Origin: Nitrospiraceae bacterium | GTDB taxonomy: Bacteria; Nitrospirota; Nitrospiria; Nitrospirales; Nitrospiraceae | Length of the DNA: 47,739 bases | Direction: 5' to 3' | Assembly: GCA_900299245.1 (NCBI GenBank) | Contig: OMJA01000058.1 | Location: forward strand, 1 to 47,739 | Shown here: positions 16,684-24,193 of the stretch, in pieces | How the letters are laid out: every line of letters begins with the position of its first letter | Position numbering within the stretch: position 1 is the first letter of the stretch | Position numbers and translations under genes: made by a program | Notes under the pieces: generated by a model | Database searches by the model: none | The model's input: the letters and a program-made list of their open reading frames with translations, nothing else | What the model was told of the DNA's origin: nothing

Positions 16684-18246
16684 TTATCGCTTGCCGTCAT
16701 AGCCCTTTTCCTGCCACCGCTCCAGCAGTTGAATGCGTTTCTGCAGCTGCTCGGTCGTCGCTTGATCCACGCGGCCTCCGGTCCGCGCGATCAGCTCGGC
16801 GTTGAGCCGCCGATGGTCCACCCCGGTTTTCCTCGCGACCGACGCCACCAGCAGGCGATGCGTATCGCGAAGATCCTGTTTTTGTTCATGCAATGAGACG
16901 GCGATATCCCCTGCGTCGGTGCCGCCGCCCTCCCCTCGCGGATCTTCTTCTCCGATGAGCGAGTCCAGCTTCGCCACCGCATTGAGCGGCATATATTCTT
17001 TTGTGCCGGAAACGGTGACACGCCCGAACAAATCCCGCTGCCCGGCCGGCATGATGTCTTCTAGAACATGATCGCGCTCGGCTTTGATCTGCCTGGCGTA
17101 GTGCACCAGAATCGGATCTTTCGGAAGATAGAGCCAGGCGCGTTGCGGTTTGGGCATACCATCCTGCATGCGCACGAACCGCCCGACCACCTGCCGGAAA
17201 TACATCTCGGTCAGCACGTTCGTCCCGTAGACGCCGACCCGTAGCCGGGGAATGTCCACGCCTTCGCTCACCATGTTCACCGCGACCAGCCAGGCTTGCG
17301 TTTTATGACTTGAGTAGGACGCGATGGTCCGTGAAGCTCCCGGATCGTCCGATACGGCCACGACCGCCTTCGTGCCGGTGATCTTCCCGATCAACTCGGA
17401 CACCCAACGGGCATGATCCTGATCCATGGCGACGATCAGTCCCCCGGCATCGGCCTGCTCTTCCTTCCGCAACCTGGTCAATTGCTTGTGCGCATCCGTG
17501 ATGACGGGCCCCAGCCAGGTTTCCTGCAACAGCGCCGTTTTCAACCGCTCACGTTGGAGATCGAACTTCAATCCGTCTTCGAACGTGGCCGTATGCTCAC
17601 GCCCCTCGGATAGCCAGGTCAATTCGCCTTCGTAGCTGGGAAACACGATCGGCCGGCAGACGCTGTCCTTGATCGCCTCGGTATAGCCGTAGGCAAAGTC
17701 CGCGCGGCTCTCGCCCTGCTCGTAGCGAATAAATGGGATCGGATTATTGTCGGAACGGAACGGCGTGCCGGACAGAATCAGGCGAAACACGGCCGGTTCG
17801 AACGCCGTGCGCAGCGCCTTGCCCCAGTGTTTGCCGTCCCCCGCATGGTGCAACTCATCCAGAATCAGGAGTGTCGGTTTGGCCTTGCATGCCCGCTGAA
17901 AGATCGTTGGAGCAAGGCTGACCTGCTGATAGGTCACGACAGCGCCGTGATAATCGGAGGCTTCGCCTGGTTGATCGTTCGTCAGCGCCGGATCCAGCTG
18001 CAGACCGATTTTTCCGGCCGCCTCGGACCATTGGGTGCGCAGATGGTTGGTCGGGCATACGACCAGGATACGCCGCGCGGCGCCTTTTGCGAGAAAGTCA
18101 TGCGCGACGCGCAGGGCAAAACGCGTTTTTCCGGCCGCCGGCGTGGCCATGGCGAGAAAGTCCGCGGCCTGATGGCTGTGGACCGCGCTGAGGGCTCGCC
18201 GCTGCCAGTCGCGGAGCGGAGCGGTCCAAGGAGGTAACGTCTTCAT
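16684..18246 (-). CDS. SSL2-type superfamily 2 DEAD/DEAH-box helicase
   Basis: A 520-residue SF2 helicase or translocase. Motif I is ATPAAGKTRFALRVA (about 33-47) and motif Ia is VVCPTNHLRTQW. Motif II is LDELHHAGD (DELH), motif III SGTPFRSD, and motif VI VGRFVRMQDG (about 360). The Q-tip-like N-terminus, LRDWQRRAL, is typical of XPB/SSL2-type and restriction-type translocases. The C-terminal 120 residues are helical and have no recognised domain. It lies 110 bp downstream of top6A on the same strand, so it may belong to the topoisomerase VI transcript. No methylase or nuclease neighbour supports a restriction role. Confidence 0.88.
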   Translation of the reverse strand: MKTLPPWTAPLRDWQRRALSAVHSHQAADFLAMATPAAGKTRFALRVAHDFLAKGAARRILVVCPTNHLRTQWSEAAGKIGLQLDPALTNDQPGEASDYHGAVVTYQQVSLAPTIFQRACKAKPTLLILDELHHAGDGKHWGKALRTAFEPAVFRLILSGTPFRSDNNPIPFIRYEQGESRADFAYGYTEAIKDSVCRPIVFPSYEGELTWLSEGREHTATFEDGLKFDLQRERLKTALLQETWLGPVITDAHKQLTRLRKEEQADAGGLIVAMDQDHARWVSELIGKITGTKAVVAVSDDPGASRTIASYSSHKTQAWLVAVNMVSEGVDIPRLRVGVYGTNVLTEMYFRQVVGRFVRMQDGMPKPQRAWLYLPKDPILVHYARQIKAERDHVLEDIMPAGQRDLFGRVTVSGTKEYMPLNAVAKLDSLIGEEDPRGEGGGTDAGDIAVSLHEQKQDLRDTHRLLVASVARKTGVDHRRLNAELIARTGGRVDQATTEQLQKRIQLLERWQEKGYDGKR

Positions 18247-18356
18247 GGTGTCTGTAAACAGTCTACGCCGCGCGCCGCGCGGGACCGGCGTGATCGGCCG
18301 GACGAGGCTGATTGGAACAACTCATTCTGCCCAGTGCGCCTCTCCCGCCCGCACCA

Positions 18357-19460
18357 CTAATCGATCCAATCTTTTTCTTTGAGCTTCCTCGGCAGATACT
18401 TTTTGGTTAGATACTGAAAGTCCTTGTTCGCCAGCGAGTCGAGCTCGTATTTCAGTCCGCTGCTCAGCATGCGCTTGATCTCCGCCTGCCAGGCCGGCTT
18501 CTGGAACCACTGGTAGTTCATCAGCTCTTTCGCCCGCGCAATATCTTTCTCGTTCAACTTGATCCCGACGTTCCTCGGCAGTTCGTACCGCTCGGGGTCC
18601 GCGCTTGAGAGGCCGATAAACTTGGCTTTGGGAATGGCCATGCGCTGGCTCTCGAAGGCCAGATTGATGGAGCCCTGCTTGATCACGGAATAAATGTAGT
18701 ACCCCCAGGGATCGTTGTCGACCAGCACATACACCGGTAGTTTGTGCTCTTCGTGAAGCCGTCGCGCCAGGCGGCGGACTCCGCGCGGCGGCTGGCCGTT
18801 TCCGGTCAGCAGGACGCAGTTATACCGCCGCCAGAATTTATCCTCAGACAACCGGTTCCACTGGGTACCTTTTTCGACCAGCAGCACGAAGTCGGCGGTG
18901 CAGCGGCGGATCTCCAGATACTCCGGCTCGACAATGGACGGTACCGAATAGCCGCCTTTCCCGAGCTTGGCGCAATCCACCCGGTCCCCGTCATCGCCGA
19001 ACACGACCGGTCCGACGATGCTTCCGCTGTTCTCCGCCCGTACATGCAGCTCCTCGCGCAGGGCCGCCAGCGACACTTCCAGATCCTCGATGACGGGATC
19101 GGACTCATCCTGCGTGTCGAACGTATTTTCGTGTGAGTCGGCGATCGTATGCTTGGTGCGGTAATAGATTTCTCGAAGCGAGGTGGTGAGGTCCGCGCGC
19201 TGCAATTCGGAGAGGGCATCGGCGACCAGGACGGTCTGCATAAACTTCTTGGCCATGCCGACGTTGAAGAAGGAGCGCGCCTGCTTCTTGCTCCCCATTT
19301 CAATGAGCCCCTTGCGCTCATTGAACGAGACGTTTGAGAGTGCCCGAATGGGAATCGCAAATGTCGGGTCTTTCGACCGGTCCGCCGCCGCAATGACGAT
19401 GTCGGCCAGGCCGATCAACTTTTTCTCAACCGACGTCGTCTTTTTCTGTTTGCTCGCCAT
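18357..19460 (-). CDS. top6A: DNA topoisomerase VI subunit A (Spo11-like)
   Basis: A 367-residue Spo11/TopVIA protein, the DNA-cleaving subunit of the A2B2 type IIB topoisomerase that relaxes and decatenates DNA with ATP. The catalytic tyrosine is in LREIYYRTKH (Tyr100, by alignment with the Spo11 RDIFY motif). The Toprim metal-binding residues are E196 in LLVEKGTQW and D248/D250 in VLVDNDPWGYY. Length matches the archaeal subunit. It is 5 bp downstream of top6B, a tight operon. Topo VI is standard in archaea and plants but uncommon in bacteria, which suggests old horizontal transfer. Base composition does not differ visibly from the neighbours. Confidence 0.96.
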   Translation of the reverse strand: MASKQKKTTSVEKKLIGLADIVIAAADRSKDPTFAIPIRALSNVSFNERKGLIEMGSKKQARSFFNVGMAKKFMQTVLVADALSELQRADLTTSLREIYYRTKHTIADSHENTFDTQDESDPVIEDLEVSLAALREELHVRAENSGSIVGPVVFGDDGDRVDCAKLGKGGYSVPSIVEPEYLEIRRCTADFVLLVEKGTQWNRLSEDKFWRRYNCVLLTGNGQPPRGVRRLARRLHEEHKLPVYVLVDNDPWGYYIYSVIKQGSINLAFESQRMAIPKAKFIGLSSADPERYELPRNVGIKLNEKDIARAKELMNYQWFQKPAWQAEIKRMLSSGLKYELDSLANKDFQYLTKKYLPRKLKEKDWID

Positions 19461-19465
19461 AGCGA

Positions 19466-21496
19466 TTATTTCTTTCCCCGGGGTGCGGCTTTCTTCACCG
19501 GTTTCGCGGGTGCTCCCTTGGGCTGCGTTCCCCTGCGTTCTCTATCGGCAGCCACCGGCTTCTGCGCCGTCCTGCCCTTTTTGCCTGTCGGAGCAACGGG
19601 CTCGGTCTCACGCTGAATGACAGAAGCCGCCTGTTCGGCCGGCGCGACGGACGCCTGAACCTGCGTGGCCAGTTCAACCTCGCCTTCCACTCCGTCGGTG
19701 GTCACGATAATCGAATGGGGCAAGCCTTCCGGCCCTGCGCCGGTTTTACCCAGCGCCTCATCGGTCTTCAGACCGCCAGTGCGGGAGGTGGCGATTTTCT
19801 GCAGCTGGGCTTTCAATTTCTCTGTCTGCAGCGTGCCCCCCTTGAGGTGATTGCAGGCTTCCACGACTTCTTCGATATAGAGCTCGAAAATGTTACGCCG
19901 CCGGAATTCGCTGGCCGCGCGTTCCCGCCGCCGCAAAAACAACCCCAGTCGACGGCCGCACTCTCGCAGCGCCAGCGTGATTTCCTTCTGAATCTCATCG
20001 TAGTCCGCGATGGCTTCCTTGGATTCGCTCGTAAACGGCACCCAGACGGACGCCATATGCACGAAGATGACCATCGGTCCGCCCGGCAAAGCGCCGCGGG
20101 ACTGCGTGACGCCGTAATTCTTCCATGAGGTGCCGAGCACTGCTTTGAACGTCGAGCAGGCGGATTGCTGATAGAGCAACGGCACCCGGTTTGCGTAGCG
20201 GATGACGCGCGCGAGTTCGGAGTCCGTCTCCTCCTCCTCGCCTTCCGCTTTCGGCATGGCGGGCTGTTTGGGCTTAGTCTGATCTTCCGGCCGATGCCCG
20301 TACGCGAGTCCGACTTCAATGATAAACGGGTTGCCCCGATAGACTGCCGGCGGCCGGCTTACTGCCGTATAAAACTCGCCTTTAATCTGCTTATACAGCC
20401 CCGAGAGAATGGCTCGTTCTCCGATCGGCGAGATGCAGTTCGTCGGCGGCGCCATGATTTTGGTGTTTTGAACGGTCCGATAGAGTACTTCGGCGGCCGG
20501 CCCTTTCAGATCCCGCGGTTTCATGCCGGGAGAGATCTTGGCCGCCTTGCACATCTCGTCCGCCAGTTGAGGCGACACGCGGCAGAAGTCCCCGGCAAGA
20601 AATCCGGAGACCGTCTGGCTCTTCGTGTCCTGCAGCATCTTCAGCAACATGCCGAATTCAATTCCGTAGGGATGCGGCTTGATCTCGCGCGGAGAGGGCG
20701 GCAGTTCGTGATACGTCCGGGGATACTCTTTCGCCTCGCCTTCCGGAGGATAGTAGATCAGGCGCACATGCGGATTGGCGATGGAGGTCTGCTCCAGCCA
20801 TTCGTCGACGGAGGCGCGGCCCTTTTGATATTTCCCCTCGACCTCGATCGAAACTTGCGTGCCTTGCGGCTGGTTCCATTCGATCTGCTTGTTTTCATGC
20901 ACCAGCGGCTCGTTCTTCTTCGTGTCGATCTGCACTTCGAAGTAATGGGCGGCCGCCTTCGGGCCGGTGCGGGAAATAATCTTGACCGGCTTCCCGGTCG
21001 TCAGCTGCCCGTACATGCCTGCCGCCGAAATGCCAATGCCCTGCTGTCCCCGGCTCATCCGCATGCGATGAAACTTCGAGCCGTAGAGCAACTTCGCAAA
21101 GATCCGCGGGATATGCTGGCGGACGATACCGGGGCCGTTATCCGTGACGGTGATGCGAAATCTGGAGGCCTGACTGGGAGCGACCGGCTCCCCGTTCGAG
21201 ACGACCTCAAGACGGACGGTGACTTCCGGAAGAATCCCGGCTTCCTCACTGGCGTCGAGCGCGTTGTCGACGGCTTCCTTCACGCAGGTCAACAAGGCTT
21301 TTCGAGGATTGTCGAATCCGAGCAGATGCCGGTTTTTCGTAAAGAACTCGGAAACGGAAATTTCCCGCTGACGCGCACCCATCTCCGCGGCTGTCACCTG
21401 TTGCACGGGTTTGGCGACCGTCTTCTTCGGATCGGCTGATTCGGGAGCGGGCTGAGCCGCAGAAACGGACTTCGAAACGGAACGCGCGATGGCCAT
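19466..21496 (-). CDS. top6B: DNA topoisomerase VI subunit B (GHKL ATPase)
   Basis: A 676-residue TopVIB subunit, which binds ATP and gates the enzyme. The Bergerat GHKL fold is clear: N box KEAVDNALDASEEAG (E74, N78), G1 box DNGPGI (119-124) and G2 box GQQGIGISAAGMY (150-162). The transducer domain includes the basic RECGRRLGLFLRRRERA helix near residue 525. The last ~90 residues are an Ala/Lys/Pro-rich tail ending in PAKPVKKAAPRGKK, probably disordered and DNA-binding; this is longer than in many archaeal homologues. Start ATG 21496 has GAGAGGG just upstream. Its promoter lies at the edge of the origin-like 1-kb region. Confidence 0.95.
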   Translation of the reverse strand: MAIARSVSKSVSAAQPAPESADPKKTVAKPVQQVTAAEMGARQREISVSEFFTKNRHLLGFDNPRKALLTCVKEAVDNALDASEEAGILPEVTVRLEVVSNGEPVAPSQASRFRITVTDNGPGIVRQHIPRIFAKLLYGSKFHRMRMSRGQQGIGISAAGMYGQLTTGKPVKIISRTGPKAAAHYFEVQIDTKKNEPLVHENKQIEWNQPQGTQVSIEVEGKYQKGRASVDEWLEQTSIANPHVRLIYYPPEGEAKEYPRTYHELPPSPREIKPHPYGIEFGMLLKMLQDTKSQTVSGFLAGDFCRVSPQLADEMCKAAKISPGMKPRDLKGPAAEVLYRTVQNTKIMAPPTNCISPIGERAILSGLYKQIKGEFYTAVSRPPAVYRGNPFIIEVGLAYGHRPEDQTKPKQPAMPKAEGEEEETDSELARVIRYANRVPLLYQQSACSTFKAVLGTSWKNYGVTQSRGALPGGPMVIFVHMASVWVPFTSESKEAIADYDEIQKEITLALRECGRRLGLFLRRRERAASEFRRRNIFELYIEEVVEACNHLKGGTLQTEKLKAQLQKIATSRTGGLKTDEALGKTGAGPEGLPHSIIVTTDGVEGEVELATQVQASVAPAEQAASVIQRETEPVAPTGKKGRTAQKPVAADRERRGTQPKGAPAKPVKKAAPRGKK

Positions 21497-22007
21497 TCAC
21501 CCTCTCATAGCAGCATGTTCACAAAACGGGCGGCATTCTACACAGATTGCCCAGCCGAGAAAACCCTCTCACAGGTTCGCAAGCGACCTGATGGCAAGGA
21601 GGAGATTCGCAGGGAGGGCGGCGATCCGCCGATACGGTTTAGGGTGGGAGGAGCACGCACCTACCGAGGAGTCAGTAGGTACGACGGAGATCTCGGGAGA
21701 ACTTTAGGCTTCCCAGTACAAGCTGGTCCTGCACACCGTTCTCACACTCAACCCCCTTATGAACCATATTCCCTCGGGGCGTTAACTCCCCCCACCCGTT
21801 TAGAGTAGGCCCGCGCTCCGGGTGAGTCAAGGGTTCTCTTTCGAGCCCGGGAAACCGTTCTGATCTGCAGTAGAAATATCGCCGCAGGCTCCCGATTCAT
21901 TTGAATCGCGTGACACCGAGCCTCTCATGCCAATCCGCGTAGTTGGTGTCAGGATATCTCGCCGAAACCTCATTTCATGCCAAACACGAGTCGAATCAGC
22001 CACGAAT

Positions 22008-22095
22008 GATTATTTTGTCTGAGGGTGCAATTTTTCTCACGGGTAGAAAGAAAAAATATTTCACAACAGTCGTATTTCCCTTCATTTTTTTTACA
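22008..22095. other. AT-rich tract, possible DNA unwinding element
   Basis: A stretch with runs of A or T (including an 8-T run near 22086-22093 and AAAAAATATTT near 22055), unusually AT-rich for this genome. It lies about 95-180 bp from the perfect DnaA box at 22189-22197. That arrangement is what an origin unwinding element would show. The call depends on the neighbouring DnaA-box cluster. Confidence 0.45.
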
Positions 22096-22188
22096 CGAGT
22101 CTGAATTTGCCGGACCCCTTCAAAAACCAACCACTTCCGCTGCGGACACTGTGATTTATGATGAGGCCACACCAGACTCCCCAACTTC

Positions 22189-22459
22189 TGTGGATAACTC
22201 TGTGCATGAGTATGATCCTGTCGTTGAAATGGCTGATTTCAACAGTCCCATGAGCAGACTGCCTAATAAATAGGCATTGTGCCGTCGTCGGCCGACCCCC
22301 CATATTTTGCGGCTTGACGGATGATTCTTTTTCTTTTCCACAATCCCTGGGTAGAGATGGATTCAAGAGGGATCGGCTGACCGAACCCATTTTGTCTAGA
22401 GCCGAATAGCCTCAAGCTACCAGGACTTATGCACAGCGATCAGCTCTCACTGTGGAGAA
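22189..22459. promoter_or_regulatory. Cluster of DnaA-box-like 9-mers (candidate oriC)
   Basis: Five sites match or nearly match the DnaA box TTWTNCACA within 271 bp. They are a perfect TTATCCACA on the minus strand (22189-22197), TCATGCACA minus (22201-22209, one mismatch), TTTTCCACA plus (22334-22342), TTATGCACA plus (22427-22435) and TTCTCCACA minus (22451-22459, one mismatch). The first two are tandem, 12 bp apart. With the adjacent AT-rich tract, the 1-kb gap and the divergence of the main gene orientation, this fits an origin of replication. dnaA and dnaN are not in the window, so it might instead be a DnaA-titration or reactivation site. Confidence 0.55.
22223..22243. repeat. Perfect 8-bp inverted repeat inside the origin-like region
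   Basis: GTTGAAAT (22223-22230), a 5-bp spacer and ATTTCAAC (22236-22243). It lies 14 bp from the tandem DnaA-like boxes. It is suited to a dimeric protein or a cruciform; no known origin-binding regulator site is recognised. Confidence 0.55.
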
Positions 22460-22543
22460 ACCCTTCGAATTTCCCATTGAATCGGAGCATTCAGGAAGCG
22501 ACAGCCTTGGCGCGCGCTGGTTCCCGTCCTCCCCGGCTCCACG

Positions 22544-22720
22544 CTATTTTTTACGATAGATGTTCAATCCGACTTTCTCTTCCCGGCCTGGAATCGTCAC
22601 ATTGCCTTCAGTGGAGGCAATGATCGTGGTTTTTCCTGATGCGGATGGACCGAACTCCTTGGACAAATCCACCTTGATCGTCAGCGTGGTTCCCTCGACG
22701 GTCAACTCAACATTTTTCAT
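22544..22720 (-). CDS. Small conserved-looking protein, 58 residues
   Basis: A 58-residue protein with a textbook Shine-Dalgarno (GGAGG, 8 nt before the ATG at 22720). It begins MKNVELTVEGTTLTIKVDLS and continues KEFGPSASGKTTIIASTEGN with a beta-strand pattern, ending IYRKK. The SASGKT stretch resembles a P-loop superficially, but the protein is far too small for an NTPase. It is more likely a small beta-rich binding protein. It is transcribed toward the origin-like region from a putative promoter with a palindrome. I do not know its function. Confidence 0.75.
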   Translation of the reverse strand: MKNVELTVEGTTLTIKVDLSKEFGPSASGKTTIIASTEGNVTIPGREEKVGLNIYRKK

Positions 22721-22765
22721 GATTTGTTCCTCCGGTGAAGGATCGAGGACGTAACTCTACTTGTT

Positions 22766-22794
22766 GCTCTACCCCGTGCGTGAACGCATGTCAA
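22766..22794 (-). promoter_or_regulatory. Putative promoter with palindromic operator for the 58-residue gene
   Basis: On the minus strand a perfect TTGACA (22794-22789), 17-bp spacer and weak TAGAGC (22771-22766) lie upstream of the small gene. The spacer is filled by TGCGT-GA-ACGCA (22777-22788), a perfect 5-2-5 palindrome placed where a repressor or a MerR-type activator would bind. The -10 is poor, which fits an activator-dependent promoter. No matching regulator gene is adjacent. Confidence 0.35.
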
Positions 22795-22941
22795 TCGACA
22801 AGGGAACGAATCATGCCATGCCGCGCACGGACTTTCTTGTGGCGCACGAAGCCTCTTACGACACGAGTCGTCAAGGGTTGGCGGCCTGGTACCGATAGAG
22901 TTACTATCAGGCACGATATTGCTTGCTGGGATTGGACACGG

Positions 22942-23448
22942 ATGATGACGGAGTCAATGACGAACGAAGCGATCCGTGAAGCATGGATGGTTCTGGCGCG
23001 GGAAGTGCGCACCGGCGTGCTTCTCACGATGCGCAACGGCAAACCTTTCGGCTCGCATGTGCCGTATGTGCTTGGGGAGAATTGGACGAGAGCATATGTC
23101 CATCTCAGCCGCCTTGCTCTGCACACGCAGCATCTGCTTCAGGATCCGCAGGTCTCGCTCTTTCTGTCCGAATCCGATTCCCCCGAGAAGAACCCGCTGG
23201 CGTTGCGCAGAATGAATCTGCAGGGCACCGCCGCCATCCTGGGGACCGACATGCCCGCGTATGCGGGAGTCAAAGAGCGCTATCTCGCGCGATTCCCCAA
23301 GTCCGCCATGATGTTCGGGTTTGCCGATTTCTCGCTGTGGGAACTTCAGCTGCAGGACGCCCATCTGGTATTGGGGTTCGGCCAGGCGTATCAAGCGACA
23401 GCCGCCTCTCCCGAAACCTGGACCCACCAACAGCCCGAACGGAAATAA
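22942..23448 (+). CDS. Pyridoxamine 5'-phosphate oxidase-like (HugZ/split-barrel) flavin-binding protein
   Basis: A 168-residue split-barrel protein of the PNPOx-like superfamily. The opening AWMVLAREVRTGVLLTMRNGKPFGSHVPYVLGE matches the first strands of the FMN-binding barrel. The LHTQHLLQDPQVSLFLSES segment and the RMNLQGTAAILGTD segment also fit HugZ-like members. The C-terminal F-S-L-W-E-L-Q-L-Q-D-A-H-L-V-L-G-F-G region agrees with haem-utilisation or flavin-reductase relatives. Starts at 22942, 22945 and 22957 are in frame; 22957 has GGAG too close, so 22942 is kept. The true cofactor (FMN, F420 or haem) cannot be read from sequence. Confidence 0.8.
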   Translation: MMTESMTNEAIREAWMVLAREVRTGVLLTMRNGKPFGSHVPYVLGENWTRAYVHLSRLALHTQHLLQDPQVSLFLSESDSPEKNPLALRRMNLQGTAAILGTDMPAYAGVKERYLARFPKSAMMFGFADFSLWELQLQDAHLVLGFGQAYQATAASPETWTHQQPERK

Positions 23449-23469
23449 CATACAAAACAGGGGAAGGTA

Positions 23470-23718
23470 CTAGCGGGAGTACTTGCGGAAGAAGGAGCCA
23501 GCAACGGCTCCCAGCGCAACGCCGCCGAAAAAGGTGAGACCGAGCATCATCAGCGCGGAACCGGGCCGGCTGCGCTCGCGCTGCCGGATATGGCGTCCGG
23601 CCTGAGTCCCGACCGAGGCCTCCCCGCCCACCCACAAATCCGAGTTATCCGGCAGTGCGGCGGCAGTCCGTGAGAACGGTGTAATCCGTATCCTGCGGTT
23701 CTGTTTGACGTCGTCCAT
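23470..23718 (-). CDS. Small single-helix membrane protein
   Basis: An 82-residue protein with a basic N-terminal half and one C-terminal transmembrane helix (GSALMMLGLTFFGGVALGAVAGSFF, about residues 53-77) followed by RKYSR. The Gly-rich helix resembles YtxH-like or glycine-zipper segments, but no family is certain. The ATG at 23718 has GGGAG 5-6 nt upstream. The next minus-strand gene upstream (23746-24162) ends 27 bp before it, so they may be cotranscribed. Function unknown. Confidence 0.65.
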   Translation of the reverse strand: MDDVKQNRRIRITPFSRTAAALPDNSDLWVGGEASVGTQAGRHIRQRERSRPGSALMMLGLTFFGGVALGAVAGSFFRKYSR

Positions 23719-23745
23719 ATGTCTCCCAATCCTACTGATGGTTGT

Positions 23746-24162
23746 TTACTTGCTGACTGCCGGCTTTTCATCGGCCGGATCATCGGATTCCCAGGCATAG
23801 ACCGGCGTCAACATCGGTTTATAGGTCGGCAATGGAACAGGAAACGTCGCCATTTCAACCGCCCCGGCCACCGTCCGTGCGAAGAACATGCCGATCCCGT
23901 CGAACGGACCGCGTAAAACACCTCTCACCCAGCCTTCATTGGTCCCGACTTCATAAATCTGCCGCGGGACTTCAACCCATCCGGTCGAGAGATTGACCAC
24001 CCCTCGAATGAATTTTTCTGAAACCTGATAGCCGAGGTCCTGCGTGACAACTGCCTGCGCCCGCGCGTATCCCGGCAGACCGGCAACGAGCAAGAGCGCC
24101 GTCAGCAGAGTCCACGCGCAGATCCGACCGAAGCGGCCGCGCCCGCCGCCGTTCCCTTGCAA
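23746..24162 (-). CDS. Exported protein of the TIGR04073 (exosortase-system-associated) type
   Basis: The reading frame extends upstream to 24429 without a plausible signal. A TTG at 24162 begins a well-formed signal peptide, with an Arg-rich n-region and then ICAWTLLTALLLVAGLPGYARAQA, so I take this start. That gives 138 residues. The mature part reads SEKFIRGVVNLSTGWVEVPRQIYEVGTNEGWVRGVLRGPFDGI and ends in PTYKPMLTPVYAWESDD. This pattern matches the small exported family TIGR04073 that is often found in genomes with exosortase systems. It diverges from lnt with only 31 bp between starts. Family from memory; function unknown. Confidence 0.7.
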   Translation of the reverse strand: MQGNGGGRGRFGRICAWTLLTALLLVAGLPGYARAQAVVTQDLGYQVSEKFIRGVVNLSTGWVEVPRQIYEVGTNEGWVRGVLRGPFDGIGMFFARTVAGAVEMATFPVPLPTYKPMLTPVYAWESDDPADEKPAVSK

Positions 24163-24193
24163 GTCGAAATCGCTTTCGTTATGGTACCGTACG

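Larger units (their letters stand above)
21497..22543. other. Non-coding ~1-kb region between top6B and the small gene at 22544
   Basis: No gene passes inspection here; the short frames lack start signals and family resemblance. The left part (21590-21720) is purine-rich, with small inverted repeats: GGCGG/CCGCC near 21618-21632, and ACCTAC/GTAGGT near 21659-21681. The middle (22005-22095) is AT-rich. The right part (22189-22459) holds the DnaA-box-like cluster. No other intergenic gap in the window approaches this length. Confidence 0.7.

Noticed and set aside
21590-21720. SRP RNA, RNase P RNA or tmRNA in the purine-rich part of the 1-kb gap
   Set aside because: I find none of the signature motifs (the GGAAGG-type SRP loop, RNase P conserved segments, or a tRNA-like end), only small inverted repeats.
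22025-22273. Open frame of 82 codons within the origin-like region
   Set aside because: It has no ribosome-binding site, low-complexity composition and no recognisable domain, and it overlaps the DnaA-like boxes.
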